From: an uncultured Actinomycetes bacterium
GTDB taxonomy: Bacteria; Actinomycetota; Actinomycetes; S36-B12; UBA10799
Length of the DNA stretch: 64,000 nucleotides
Reading direction: 5' to 3'
Assembly: GCA_946803585.1 (NCBI GenBank)
Contig: CAMPEQ010000005.1
Span: 155,607 to 219,606, forward strand
Below, one piece after another: positions 15,073 to 24,448 of the stretch. The position numbers were made by a program, and so were the translations under genes. The first letter of the stretch is position 1. Each line of letters opens with the position of its first letter. The notes beneath the pieces were generated by a model, which saw only the letters and a list, made by a program, of their open reading frames with translations, made no database searches and had not been told where the DNA came from.

Positions 15073-15900
15073 CTACCCCTCAGCCGGCAACTGGAACAAC
15101 GCTGGGTCCTGCTGGTAGGCGCGGAAGAAACAGGTGATGTAGCCCATCCGCTCGTGTAGCGATTCCCAACTCGTCGCGTTCGAGTAGCGAGTGGTGTTGG
15201 GGGTTTGCCCGTAACCTCGAACGAGCGCAACCAATCGGTCGTCGCTGAGATCATCTAGGGGCGCAGGCCACTGCCCACCGTTTAGATAGCCCGGACGCGG
15301 AACGTCGCGACAAACGTCGAGGTCACCGTCGGGCGTCGTAATCTTCACGAATCGCGTTCCAAGAATCCCCGCAACACCGCCCAGTGGGATCGCGGCATCG
15401 ACCAGTGGGTCAGCGAAGTCTTGTTCATGGTGCGCAATCAAAATGTTCGCCCGCAGAATCAACTGAGCGCGGCGGCGAAGCGCGGCGTCATCGCTCGCCG
15501 AGGCCAACAAGATCGCGTCGGCGTAGCAGGCAAATGCCTCAGCCAACGCCGGTGACTCGGTCAACAACTGCTCTTGCGCGACGGCACCGCCAACATCGGC
15601 AGTTGGTACTTCATCGCTTAGCTCTAGGAACCGGGCGAACCGAGGTCCGATATCGCAGATGATCGCGAGGTTGCCTTGTGCCACTGCGCTCTGGCCCCAA
15701 CTCACCGGCACCAGATCTCCGCGGATGAACTTGCCCGCACTGTGGCTCGCCCATGCACCGAAGATCAACCAGTTGGCGTCGCGCTTCCCCAATCGATCGG
15801 CCAAGTCCACGCCGAGCGAGTGGTACTGCGCGGTGATCGCATAGTTGCGTTGCACAGGATCAGGGATATCGATGAGCCGCTGTGCGAGGTTGGAATTCAT
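15073..15900 (-). CDS. Hypothetical protein
   Basis: I do not recognise this 275-residue protein. It appears soluble and mostly helical, starting MNSNLAQRLIDIPDPVQRNY; patterns such as WLIFGAWASHSAGKFIRGD and DNA-independent helices dominate. A conserved-looking segment GVAGILGTRFVKITTPDG lies in the C-terminal third. ATG 15898-15900 is chosen because the upstream extension to 16008 overlaps the promoter region of the divergent gene and looks non-coding. The ribosome site is weak. Confidence 0.6.
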   Translation of the reverse strand: MNSNLAQRLIDIPDPVQRNYAITAQYHSLGVDLADRLGKRDANWLIFGAWASHSAGKFIRGDLVPVSWGQSAVAQGNLAIICDIGPRFARFLELSDEVPTADVGGAVAQEQLLTESPALAEAFACYADAILLASASDDAALRRRAQLILRANILIAHHEQDFADPLVDAAIPLGGVAGILGTRFVKITTPDGDLDVCRDVPRPGYLNGGQWPAPLDDLSDDRLVALVRGYGQTPNTTRYSNATSWESLHERMGYITCFFRAYQQDPALFQLPAEG

Positions 15901-16083
15901 CGGACTGACCACATCATTGCGAATCCATCCTGATTGGTCCAAGTAGCGGAAGTCACCGCAGGATCTCCTTGCACGCACAAACGCCGAGTTGTGGCGCCCC
16001 AACGCCATCCGAACGGTGGATCGCTGAGCACCTTTCGACCGATCTTATTGCAGTCGCGGGCAAAACCTGCCGATGCGCCCAGC

Positions 16084-17055
16084 ATGGCGCAGCCCGACCC
16101 GATACCTCACCGGCGTTTCCCCGCGATTCCACGATTGGGTTGGGCCTCAATCGGGGTGTCGACCGTCATCCTGATCGGAGCTGGATCGGCCGTTGCCGTC
16201 ACCACTTCCGGTGACGCAGACACAACGACTGCCTCGGCAGAGCTACTCACTGATTCGTCGACCAACGGCCAATCAAGTGGTCCACGGATTCCATTGATGC
16301 CCAGCGGTGACCCAGCAGCCGCCATCGCCCCCGAGGCAGCAGTCGCACCACCCCCACCCGCAGCTGTAGCTGTAGCTGTAGCTGAACCCAAGTCGAAGAA
16401 GGCGGACGCTACGCCCCAGGCCGCAGTCGCCGCCCAGACAATCCCTTCGCAACAACGCATCTTGAATCTCGTGAACAAGCACTTCCCCGCCAACGAAGTC
16501 GGTCATGCGATGGCTGTCGCACAGTGCGAATCGGGTCAGGCGAATCGGATCGGGTCCACCAATCAGAACGGCACTACTGACTTTGGGGTCTTCCAGCTCA
16601 ATAACGGCGGAACGCTGCAAACCGGACTGCGCATGATCGGCCACCCGTTCGGTTCGATGACAGATGCCGAGAACGCCGCACTGCGAGAGGACGTGAACGT
16701 TCGAGCGGCCGCCGCGATTTGGCGCTCGCGCGGAGGGTGGGGACCGTGGGTGTGCGCGTCCAACCTCGGCATCGTCAAGAGCCTCTACACCAACGAGAAG
16801 GGGCCCGCGTACGGGACATTCAGCGCTGTCGGTAACCCGGGTTTGACGCTGCCTGCGGCCGACACTGTGTCCAAGCCACCGAAGAAGCCCACCAAGAAAC
16901 CGACTAAGAAGCCGGCGAAGACCCCGTCCAAGGCACCGACCAAGACCCCGTCAAAGACGCCATCTCAATCCCCCACCGCGACGCCGCCATCCCAGCCAAC
17001 TCCGGAGCAGTCTGACTCACACACGGCCTCACCAGACTCGGCCGCAACGCCGTAG
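16084..17055 (+). CDS. Secreted or membrane-anchored transglycosylase/lysozyme-like wall protein
   Basis: From ATG 16084 the 323-residue chain has a short basic N-terminus, one hydrophobic segment (WASIGVSTVILIGAGSAVAV, about residues 20-40), an Ala/Pro-rich linker with a repeated VAVAVAE stretch, and a lysozyme-like domain around residues 120-220: HAMAVAQCESGQ with catalytic Glu, DFGVFQLNNGG, and IWRSRGGWGPWVCA. The C-terminal 75 residues are low-complexity Lys/Pro/Thr/Ser repeats (KKPT, KTPSK). It probably cleaves or remodels peptidoglycan outside the membrane, with the basic tail binding anionic wall polymers. The stop abuts the convergent DUF4012 gene. Confidence 0.82.
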   Translation: MAQPDPIPHRRFPAIPRLGWASIGVSTVILIGAGSAVAVTTSGDADTTTASAELLTDSSTNGQSSGPRIPLMPSGDPAAAIAPEAAVAPPPPAAVAVAVAEPKSKKADATPQAAVAAQTIPSQQRILNLVNKHFPANEVGHAMAVAQCESGQANRIGSTNQNGTTDFGVFQLNNGGTLQTGLRMIGHPFGSMTDAENAALREDVNVRAAAAIWRSRGGWGPWVCASNLGIVKSLYTNEKGPAYGTFSAVGNPGLTLPAADTVSKPPKKPTKKPTKKPAKTPSKAPTKTPSKTPSQSPTATPPSQPTPEQSDSHTASPDSAATP

Positions 17056-18969
17056 CTAGACGCCCGGACAGCGGATCGAGAGCACCTCGGTTCGCTCCAG
17101 TGGCCCAACGAACGTCGCCTCCCCCGCATCGAGATTCCACTCGGGACTGGCGCTACATCCACTACTGGGCAGCCGCACATCGATCGACAGATTCACCGGG
17201 AAATGTAGCGGTTGCGGATTGAGGTAGGTCCGGTACTCAAGGCCATCAGTGGTGCTGAACGTCCCGCTAGGCAGGGAGTATCGCGCGACCAGTTCGGCCG
17301 TCTCGCCGACCGGAAGCTCACCGGTGGTCGCCAAGACCTCGCGCCCAAATCCATCGGGATGAACACTGGCCTTGTCGTAGCCCGCTGGAGTCGTCAAGCG
17401 TGAATCAGTCGCGCCAACTGGCAGGACGAACAACCAGTCATTCACCGACAGATTCGTCAGGTAGCCGATGGTGTCTGAATCGTTGCCGTGATCGGTCGCG
17501 CCGTTATGGACGCTCAGAGTCTGGCTCACCGTTGCGCTTCCGTCGGCGGCTACATCAACCTTCACTGCTAGATCTCGCTGCGAGTAGATGTCGACCTTAC
17601 TTCGGTTGCGGTTACGTGAGTAGATCCCGATCGAATCGCCGCCCTGATCTGCCCGCACGACGCCACCCATCCCCAGATTCACCACTGCCTCCTCCAACAC
17701 CGGATCGGTGAAGACTGCCTGCACGTGACGGCCTTGAGCTTCCTGAACGAGGACGCTGGCGGTGGTGACCAGAGTGGCTGCGTTACCTGATAACAGTCTG
17801 CGGATCACCGCGTCGCCGATCTCGTCGTTCCCGCGTTGACGTTCCTCCTGATCCTCGGAGTATTCGTCGTACGAGCCTTGAAGGACTAGATCGGTGAAGT
17901 TAGTTGAATCGACGGTCCCGAACTCCTCGGTTTCCACCGGTCCGGTCACTCGCAGCAGCGACTGCAGCGCGCGGGTGTCAAGGGCGATCACCCCGTCAAC
18001 TTTCAGATCTTGCGAGGCGTTCCAAACACGACGCAGGTCCTCGCCCGACATTCGCCAATCTGGGTGGTTATTGGCGCTGGTGAACGACAGTCCGATCTCC
18101 GGCTTACCCCACAAGGGCACGGAGGCGCAAGCCTCGGCCGAAGACTGGCAAGCAACCTTGGAGGTGGAATCGTACTGGATCCTGGGGTGGCCCTTATATG
18201 CCTTACCTTCGACATATCCGCTAAACGGAACCGTCACTTTCCCCTGATCGACCTTGATGACTGAGACAGACAATGCCGCCCCGCCGGAGGCCCTAAGCTG
18301 AACGTTGTTCAGTAGCGGAACGAGGTAGTACTGCGCAGATTCCGACCCCAAAGCGCGCAGCACGTTTGCCCTGTTCGGGGAGAACTGGTCGGTGGCGACG
18401 TCCAGCGTTGCTATCCCGGCCAGGGCATCGTCGCGATATCCGCTGATGAGCCCGCCGGCAATCCCATCGCCCTTTACCAGCTCCAGCGATTCACGCGCTG
18501 ATGTGAGTTCCTGCGACGCCCCGGGTAGGGCCGCGAGTAAGCCATCGACGGTTTGCAAGTTGATGGTCTGATTAGCGAATACATCCGCCTGGTAGGCCGG
18601 GGCAAGCTGCTCGGCGATACCCACGGCGCTCACACCTGCATCAGAGAAATACTGCGCATCGCGCACGGATCGACCCACGTAGGGCACATAGCTAGCGATC
18701 CGAACAGGTGGTGACCAAACGGCGGTATTGACCTGATCGACCGCGCCCTGCAGTTGCGCGACTGCGCCCTGCATTCGCTGGCTATCACCGGAGCGAGCAG
18801 CCTCCCTGGCTTCCACCGCAGCAGCTTTGGCCGAGGTCAGCCCGGAGTACATGCTCCATGACAGCCACAAGGTCGAGGCGATCGCCAAGAGCAGGACCGC
18901 AACAATCGCCCCGACAGACACCCGCGCCGCGAGTGGTAGTCGCTCAAACCAAAGACCAACTGACGTCAT
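17056..18969 (-). CDS. DUF4012 membrane-anchored protein
   Basis: The 637-residue product from ATG 18967-18969 has one N-terminal hydrophobic anchor (about residues 15-38), a helical Ala/Gln-rich stretch, then a long extracellular beta-rich region matching DUF4012 (SAQYYLVPLLNNVQLRASGG is typical, as are YLNPQPLHFPVNLSIDVRLP near the end). Such proteins are common in actinobacterial surface-polysaccharide and wall gene neighbourhoods; their biochemical role is not known. An upstream frame adds 14 residues to 19011. It converges on the transglycosylase-like gene with no gap. Confidence 0.82.
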   Translation of the reverse strand: MTSVGLWFERLPLAARVSVGAIVAVLLLAIASTLWLSWSMYSGLTSAKAAAVEAREAARSGDSQRMQGAVAQLQGAVDQVNTAVWSPPVRIASYVPYVGRSVRDAQYFSDAGVSAVGIAEQLAPAYQADVFANQTINLQTVDGLLAALPGASQELTSARESLELVKGDGIAGGLISGYRDDALAGIATLDVATDQFSPNRANVLRALGSESAQYYLVPLLNNVQLRASGGAALSVSVIKVDQGKVTVPFSGYVEGKAYKGHPRIQYDSTSKVACQSSAEACASVPLWGKPEIGLSFTSANNHPDWRMSGEDLRRVWNASQDLKVDGVIALDTRALQSLLRVTGPVETEEFGTVDSTNFTDLVLQGSYDEYSEDQEERQRGNDEIGDAVIRRLLSGNAATLVTTASVLVQEAQGRHVQAVFTDPVLEEAVVNLGMGGVVRADQGGDSIGIYSRNRNRSKVDIYSQRDLAVKVDVAADGSATVSQTLSVHNGATDHGNDSDTIGYLTNLSVNDWLFVLPVGATDSRLTTPAGYDKASVHPDGFGREVLATTGELPVGETAELVARYSLPSGTFSTTDGLEYRTYLNPQPLHFPVNLSIDVRLPSSGCSASPEWNLDAGEATFVGPLERTEVLSIRCPGV

Positions 18970-19058
18970 CACACTCTTACCCCCAACTACCAATTTTACC
19001 CCGGGAGTCAAGGGGTCTAGCGGATAGCAGAAGGGCGCATGATCTTGCTGAAACCGTC

Positions 19059-19604
19059 CTAGACCGCGCGGGTGTGCATCCGTTCACCGTCGTCGTTGAA
19101 GATGCTGAGAACCTGGGCTGCACGTTTGCCGACCGCCCAGACCGCGTGCGGTGTTCTGGTGTCGAACTCGGCTGCCTCACCGCGGCCCAGAGTGAAGTGT
19201 TGATCACCGAGATGTAGGCGCAGCCGACCGCTGATAACGAACAACCATTCGTAGCCGTCGTGGGTCTTCTGCTCAGGTGCCTCACTGATTGGCGGGTAGG
19301 TGATCTTGTATGTGTGAATGGGTGCGTTCTCGGCCGACAGCGGAACCATCACCTGGCCGTGCCGACGGATCTCTGAACGTCGAATCCGGGGATCAGCTTG
19401 CTCGTCTGGAAGCAGGTCCTCAACCCGAATCCCAAGCTGGCGGGTAAGCGGTACCAGCAACTCCAGACTCGCTTGACGCTTTCCGGCTTCCAGCCGCGAC
19501 AGCGTGCTTGGGGACATCTGCGCGCGGGCTGCAAGCTCATCTAGCGTCCAGTTCCGCTCGTGTCGATAGGACCGTAACCGTTGACCAACCCTGGACAGAT
19601 CCAC
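19059..19604 (-). CDS. XRE-family regulator with C-terminal cupin domain
   Basis: Residues 1-62 are a helix-turn-helix domain: LRSYRHERNWTLDELAARAQ, then SPSTLSRLEAGKRQASLELL. Residues about 95-181 form a cupin barrel (THDGYEWLFVISGRLRLHLG, EAAEFDTRTPHAVW). XRE-cupin proteins sense small molecules and repress or activate adjacent operons. The start is taken as GTG 19602-19604 because AAGGAGG lies 6-7 bases before it; the ATG at 19622 lies before that ribosome site. It is divergent from the flavoprotein-methyltransferase fusion, its probable target. Confidence 0.85.
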   Translation of the reverse strand: MDLSRVGQRLRSYRHERNWTLDELAARAQMSPSTLSRLEAGKRQASLELLVPLTRQLGIRVEDLLPDEQADPRIRRSEIRRHGQVMVPLSAENAPIHTYKITYPPISEAPEQKTHDGYEWLFVISGRLRLHLGDQHFTLGRGEAAEFDTRTPHAVWAVGKRAAQVLSIFNDDGERMHTRAV

Positions 19605-19672
19605 TATCCACCTCCTTGCCATTTCCGCAAGAGCCCTTGCAGATATCCGATGTTCTCATGCACTCTTCACCT
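19605..19672. promoter_or_regulatory. Divergent regulatory region of XRE-cupin / flavoprotein-methyltransferase pair
   Basis: Only about 68 bases separate the two start codons. The region holds an AAGGAGG ribosome site for the regulator and an inverted repeat CTTGC (19615-19619) / GCAAG (19627-19631), followed by another CTTGC near 19636-19640. These are candidate operator half-sites for the neighbouring regulator. Confidence 0.45.
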
Positions 19673-21271
19673 ATGACCAATCAGAACCTCGGAACCGATC
19701 AGAATCTAGATTTCGACGTCCTCGTGATCGGTGGCGGAGTAGCAGGTTTGAGCGCGGCCCTAATGCTGGGCCGAGCTCGCCGCCGAACCCTCGTCGTCGA
19801 TTCAGGGCTCCCCCGCAATCGGTTCGCCGATCACATGCATGGCGTCCTGGGCCATGAAGGAACCGCTCCAGCAGACCTTCTCCAACGCGGCCGTGTTGAG
19901 GCAGCCGGCTACGGCGTTGATTTCACCGAAGGCCTAGTCACCGACCTCCGCGAAGTTGAGGGCGGAATCGCAGCTGTCTTCGAGAATGGCACGACCGTGT
20001 CGGCACGCGCAGTTATCGTCGCAACGGGATTTCGCGATGAACTTCCCCACGTCCCAGGACTGGCTGAGTACTGGGGCAAGGCAGTCCTTCATTGCCCGTA
20101 CTGCCACGGGTGGGAAGTGCGCGATCAACGACTCGCCGTATTCGCCACTTCCGAACTGAGCCTGCACCAGGCTGCCCTCGTGCGCCAATGGAGCAATGAC
20201 ATCACCCTGTTCGCACACGCAATCGCACCCCTATCGGCCGACTCGGTCCAGCCCTTCCAAGCGCGGGGAATCCAGATCGTCAATAGCGAGGTGGTTCGGG
20301 TCGAGGGTGACGGTAGTTCGCTGACCGCTGTGCATACCGCTGACGGCGCAGTTCACGCGATCGATGCGCTGTTCACCCACCCGACACCGGTGCTAAACGA
20401 CCGCTTCCTGGCGAATCTCAACCTCGACCAGAACGAGACACCGTTCGGAACCTTCCCATCGGTGGACTTCGCCGGCAAGACGAGCAACGAGCGGATCTGG
20501 GCCGTCGGTAATATCTCGAACCCCGGCGCAAACGTTGCGATGGCGATGGGCGCTGGGGCAATGGCCGGGGGTGCCGTCAATGGCATGCTCGTCGAGGAAG
20601 ATTTTGACCACGCCACGCACCACAACGAAGGAGCCGATATGAGCCTTGAAGATCCGACTACCTTCTGGGAGGACAAGTACGCCGGTTCGGATCGGGTGTG
20701 GTCCGGCAACCCCAACCGGGTCCTGCGCGACACTGCAGCCAACTTAACGCCCGGTCGCGCTCTGGATCTCGGTTGCGGCGAGGGCGCCGATGTTGTGTGG
20801 CTAGCGCAACAAGGCTGGCAAGCAACCGGGGTGGACATCTCCGAGACCGCTACGTCGCGAGCACGTGAGGCAGCTAGCGGGGCCGGGATCGCCGATGGCG
20901 AGGCGATCTTCGTCGCGACAGATCTTTCTGCCTGGATTGATAGTCACGATGGCGCCTACGAGTTGGTTACTGCGAGCTTCTTTCAATCGCCTGTGGCCCT
21001 GGCGCGCACCAAGGTACTCACCAAGGCATGCAGCCTCGTCGTTCCCGGTGGCCACATCTTGATCACCTCACATGGCGAGCGACCGCCGTGGGCTTCCCCA
21101 GGACATGGCCCGTCTCACTTCCTCACGGCACAGGAGGAGTTCGATGCACTTGCCCTCAGCCCGCAGCAGTGGGAGACAGTCACTGTCGAGATGCGGGCCC
21201 GGGAAGCGACCTCACCAGCAGGCGAGCCGTGCGAGCTCGTGGACTCTGTTGTCCTTCTCAAACGGCTATGA
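19673..21271 (+). CDS. Thioredoxin-reductase-like flavoprotein fused to SAM methyltransferase
   Basis: Residues about 10-310 are an FAD/NAD(P)-binding oxidoreductase of the thioredoxin-reductase type: VIGGGVAGLSAALMLGRA, a CxxC redox pair in LHCPYCHGWEV, and a C-terminal ANVAMAMGAGAMAGGAVNG that closes the FAD site. Residues about 325-532 are a class I methyltransferase with FWEDKYAGSDRVWSGNPN and SAM-binding ALDLGCGEGADVVWLA. The fusion occurs in other actinobacteria; the methyltransferase part resembles TPMT/tellurite-resistance-type enzymes. Start ATG 19673; ATG 19658 is possible. The neighbouring XRE-cupin gene probably controls it. It overlaps the convergent membrane gene by 6 bases. Confidence 0.87.
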   Translation: MTNQNLGTDQNLDFDVLVIGGGVAGLSAALMLGRARRRTLVVDSGLPRNRFADHMHGVLGHEGTAPADLLQRGRVEAAGYGVDFTEGLVTDLREVEGGIAAVFENGTTVSARAVIVATGFRDELPHVPGLAEYWGKAVLHCPYCHGWEVRDQRLAVFATSELSLHQAALVRQWSNDITLFAHAIAPLSADSVQPFQARGIQIVNSEVVRVEGDGSSLTAVHTADGAVHAIDALFTHPTPVLNDRFLANLNLDQNETPFGTFPSVDFAGKTSNERIWAVGNISNPGANVAMAMGAGAMAGGAVNGMLVEEDFDHATHHNEGADMSLEDPTTFWEDKYAGSDRVWSGNPNRVLRDTAANLTPGRALDLGCGEGADVVWLAQQGWQATGVDISETATSRAREAASGAGIADGEAIFVATDLSAWIDSHDGAYELVTASFFQSPVALARTKVLTKACSLVVPGGHILITSHGERPPWASPGHGPSHFLTAQEEFDALALSPQQWETVTVEMRAREATSPAGEPCELVDSVVLLKRL

Positions 21272-22543
21272 ACCCGTGTGCACCTTACTCGCGACACCCT
21301 GAGATGACTCAGAGCTCGCAGAACGCCCAACACCGAAGGCGATAAGGGCGACAATCACAGTCGCGACAATCGAGGCCCAGCCGAGAACGAGTTGCTGAGT
21401 CGCGATCAGGATTGCCGCAGCTACGGCGGAGGCGATAGCCCCTGCGATCACTCCTCGTCCCGGCGAGGCAGTCCCGTCGATGTGCGCAGCGACGGTCGCT
21501 ACGGCAAGCAGTGATGTGACAACAATGAGCGGCTCGGAACCGACACCAAGCAGGGCAACCACGACCGCAATCGCTGCGCCGATAGCGACGAACCGTGGCG
21601 CGCTTGTCGTCGTCTGGGAGTCATCCTCACCTGCGAGCTGCGCTTCCTGCGGGTTCCACAGCGCACCTATCCCGGCCAGCGCATTGGCCACCAGCGCAGA
21701 GAAGATCACGGTCAGAATCGCCAGCAGAATCCCAGCAAGACCGGGGAGGGCGTCGATGTTGGCTGGAACGACGAAGAACTCCATTGACGGCGCAAACATC
21801 ACTCCGCCAAAGAACATCAACAGCCCAACAACAACGAGCAGGATGACTCCGAGAACCCAGGCGATTACCCGCACTGGAGTCAAGGCACCCAACTTGTTGA
21901 ATGCCTCCAAACTGCGGTCCGCACCGCCGAGGACGAACACAGCAACGGCGATGGCAAGGATCGCGGCGATTGGGGTCGAGTCAACGAGCCTAATCGGCGA
22001 GATGACAACGGGGGCACTACCGAGCATGAAGCCCAGCGCCAAGGCGATCAGGATCGGGACGACTAGTAGCCACATCGATAGAGAACTGATCCGACTACTT
22101 GCAACCAAACCCTGCCCGGCCACCAGCACCGCAGCCACGACGGCGATGACAAGGATCATGATGCGGGGATCAACGCGCCCTACGAGCGCAAGTGTCTGAC
22201 CCCCGGCGATGAGTAGGACCGTTGCCAGACCCGTCCCAACAAGTGCACGCACGTAGCGGGTGGCAGGCTCTTCCTGCGCCGACGATGCATAGCTTCCCGC
22301 CAAGCGCGAGCCAACGAGGGCAAGGACAACAACGACCAACAGCGCAATCAGACCGACCACGGTCATACCGTTGATAGTGAAGACTGGGACCGCGATCACT
22401 GCATACGTCAACAGGGCGATCATGGCTGATCGCCGAAGCACGGGCTTACTGGGTAGCTTCGAACTCCGGAACGCAGCAATAACCACGATGAGGAGTCCGG
22501 CAGTAATCCCTAGGCATATTTCAAGGATGGATTCGCGGTTCAC
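21266..22543 (-). CDS. Polytopic membrane protein of unknown function
   Basis: The 425-residue chain has about twelve hydrophobic segments rich in Ala, Val, Ile and Gly with very few charged residues between them, starting VNRESILEICLGITAGLLIV. No transporter motif or family recognised. GTG 22541-22543 overlaps the stop of the lipase gene by one base (TAGTG), so the two are translationally coupled; the frame continues further upstream but inside the lipase gene. Co-expression suggests a membrane partner of the secreted lipase, for example in export or product uptake, but this is inference. Confidence 0.7.
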   Translation of the reverse strand: MNRESILEICLGITAGLLIVVIAAFRSSKLPSKPVLRRSAMIALLTYAVIAVPVFTINGMTVVGLIALLVVVVLALVGSRLAGSYASSAQEEPATRYVRALVGTGLATVLLIAGGQTLALVGRVDPRIMILVIAVVAAVLVAGQGLVASSRISSLSMWLLVVPILIALALGFMLGSAPVVISPIRLVDSTPIAAILAIAVAVFVLGGADRSLEAFNKLGALTPVRVIAWVLGVILLVVVGLLMFFGGVMFAPSMEFFVVPANIDALPGLAGILLAILTVIFSALVANALAGIGALWNPQEAQLAGEDDSQTTTSAPRFVAIGAAIAVVVALLGVGSEPLIVVTSLLAVATVAAHIDGTASPGRGVIAGAIASAVAAAILIATQQLVLGWASIVATVIVALIAFGVGRSASSESSQGVASKVHTGS

Positions 22544-23880
22544 TAGTTCACCGCCGTCGTCGTGTTGAGCGTGCCAAGTAGTTGGTTCGCACAATTCGAA
22601 GGCGCTGGCTCGCCAGCCCACCGCGCGTTCATCCAGTCAATGACCGACGGGTTGTGCAGCCGGGCCTGATAGTTCAGCGACGGATGGTCGTCCTCGGGGT
22701 ATCGAACATAGAACGTCGTCGTGCCCACGGCACACTGTGACATCACCTGCGCATGGGTGAACTGCGGAATGATCGTCTTATCCTTCAGCCCTTGCACAAC
22801 CATGATGGGGCTCTCGAGTTTCACTCGCCCGGGCATTGCCTCCCCAAACGCGGTGACAAACCCTGGTGCCACTGGGTAGTTGATGAGCTCACTGAGCGGG
22901 ACATCGGAGACCTTCTCTGCCAACCCGTGCCCGCAGTTAGATTCCAGCAGACTCACTTTCTCAAGACCAGTCGGACTGAGGATGTCGTCGAGAGACACCA
23001 ACTCTGGATAGTTCTCCGCGTACGACTGCGCCAACAGCATCACGAACATGTTTTGCGAGGTACTCGTGGGGTTACTCGCGACAGCATCGAGGATTCCGGC
23101 CAGCGGCGGTGTGAATCCTGGCGCCAGGATGACCCCACCAGCGAGGTCAAGTTCCGAGGCATAGTCCGGGGCGAGCTGAAGAGCTGACATCGCAGCCTCG
23201 CCGCCCTGCGACTTACCATAGACGCCTAGTTTGCTTTGGTCGATGGGAACGTCACCGATCATCGGCGACGAGTTCTCCACCGCCCGGATCGCATCTAAGA
23301 CTCCCCTCGCTTCCAATGGGCCGACGAGGTAGGACGACGGCCCGGGCGCTCCCATTCCCGAATAGTCCGATGCCACAACCGCCCAGCCGGCTTGCACCAG
23401 TGGCTCGATATGCGGGACATAGTTCGAGTTAGCCGGGGTGTCTTCCTGAAGTGGGGACTGACTCATTCCGCAGACCTGGCCAACGCCGGTCGTTCCGTGA
23501 GCGAACGAGACCAGCGGGAAGCCACCCTCCGGCGCCGGCGCATCAGGTGCCGCGTACAGACCGGTGACGGGGATGGCACGACCCTGCAAATCGGTCGACT
23601 GATACATGATTCGGTAGAGCTTGACTCCGGTCGGCGCGCCCTCGATTGGCTCGGCCTTCACCAAAGTTCCAGGAGCACCCGGCTCCCAGCTCGTAACGTT
23701 GTAGAAGCTTGAAAGCTCCGGGGTCACCTTCGTGTCGATCGTCTCGCTGGAGTCAGAACCCTCGGGGCTGATAGGGGCATCGACCAAAGTGGTGCCAGGC
23801 GCCGTCACGAACACCAGCAATCCACCCAGGACCGCGCAAGCGACCGCAACGAAGAACTTCGCCATACGCGACATTCCCAC
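22543..23880 (-). CDS. Secreted alpha/beta-hydrolase, secretory lipase (LIP) family
   Basis: A 445-residue protein with an N-terminal signal/anchor (FFVAVACAVLGGLLVFVTAP), then the secretory-lipase pattern: IPVTGLYAAPDAP, FPLVSFAHGTTGVGQVCGMS, VVASDYSGMGAPGPSSYLVG, and the nucleophile elbow GVYGKSQGGEA with S224. The acid/histidine end fits YPEDDHPSLN. Family members are extracellular lipases/esterases. It is followed with one base of overlap by the polytopic membrane protein. The 230 bases upstream of it hold no reliable gene. Confidence 0.85.
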   Translation of the reverse strand: MGMSRMAKFFVAVACAVLGGLLVFVTAPGTTLVDAPISPEGSDSSETIDTKVTPELSSFYNVTSWEPGAPGTLVKAEPIEGAPTGVKLYRIMYQSTDLQGRAIPVTGLYAAPDAPAPEGGFPLVSFAHGTTGVGQVCGMSQSPLQEDTPANSNYVPHIEPLVQAGWAVVASDYSGMGAPGPSSYLVGPLEARGVLDAIRAVENSSPMIGDVPIDQSKLGVYGKSQGGEAAMSALQLAPDYASELDLAGGVILAPGFTPPLAGILDAVASNPTSTSQNMFVMLLAQSYAENYPELVSLDDILSPTGLEKVSLLESNCGHGLAEKVSDVPLSELINYPVAPGFVTAFGEAMPGRVKLESPIMVVQGLKDKTIIPQFTHAQVMSQCAVGTTTFYVRYPEDDHPSLNYQARLHNPSVIDWMNARWAGEPAPSNCANQLLGTLNTTTAVN

Positions 23881-24118
23881 TACCCTCCGACTGGCTCGTA
23901 CGCTAAGCCCTCGCTAATCCACGAGGCCTGAAGTGCGAGAAACACTGGCCGCCAAGCCTGTCGCAAATACTCGTTGGATGCCATTTGAGGCACTGCTGAG
24001 TAGGCCGCCTGAAGATCAGCTATCGCAATCGCAGGTGCGCCTAGGGAGCACTCCAGCACCGCCGTACAAGTAGGGCTAGGGGCCAACCACGTCCGAATCA
24101 ACTGGGCACAAACCCAAG

Positions 24119-24150
24119 ACAGGTGGGCCCGCGTGTGAGGGCCCACCTGT
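24119..24150 (-). terminator. Strong hairpin downstream of tRNA-His
   Basis: ACAGGTGGGCCC (24119-24130) and GGGCCCACCTGT (24139-24150) form a perfect 12-base-pair stem with an 8-base loop. It lies 28 bases downstream of the tRNA-His gene and most likely ends its transcript; on the plus strand it is followed by TTTC. A smaller GAGAGATCTCTC dyad lies between it and the tRNA. Confidence 0.75.
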
Positions 24151-24177
24151 TTCTCGATCTCGCGAGAGATCTCTCTA

Positions 24178-24254
24178 TGGGGTGAGTAACGGGACTTGAA
24201 CCCGCGACATCTCGGACCACAACCGAGTGCTCTACCAGCTGAGCTATACCCACC
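24178..24254 (-). tRNA. tRNA-His (anticodon GTG), CCA encoded
   Basis: The reverse strand folds as a full cloverleaf: acceptor GTGGGTA/TACTCAC, D-arm with AGCTGGTA, anticodon arm CTCGG-TTGTGGT-CCGAG with anticodon GTG, and T-arm GCGGG-TTCAAGT-CCCGT. C73 and the preceding extra G (24254) fit the special G-1:C73 pair of tRNA-His. The CCA end is encoded (24178-24180). Confidence 0.96.
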
Positions 24255-24448
24255 ATGGTGCAGCGTCGAAGTCTACCCGCTCCCCTATCGACTACGCGAT
24301 GCAGCACGCGACGTAGTACCCACCCGGCGATATCTACCCGCTTCGGCAGGCTCATCGCCATGATTTGAACCGTCGCGAGGTAGCCCCACAACCCGAACCG
24401 CGCATTCCCATCGGCGACCAGCGTCTGAGCACGCTAGCGTTTGCTCTC

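Noticed and set aside
15901-16083. Possible cyclic-dinucleotide riboswitch before the transglycosylase-like gene
   Set aside because: Some bulge-like GGCAAAACC and GCCGA elements are present, but I could not fit the ydaO or GEMM consensus pairing by eye.
23880-24146. Minus-strand open frame of 88 residues before the lipase gene
   Set aside because: It runs through the terminator hairpin at 24119-24150 and has no recognisable domain; it ends exactly at the lipase start by chance of frame.
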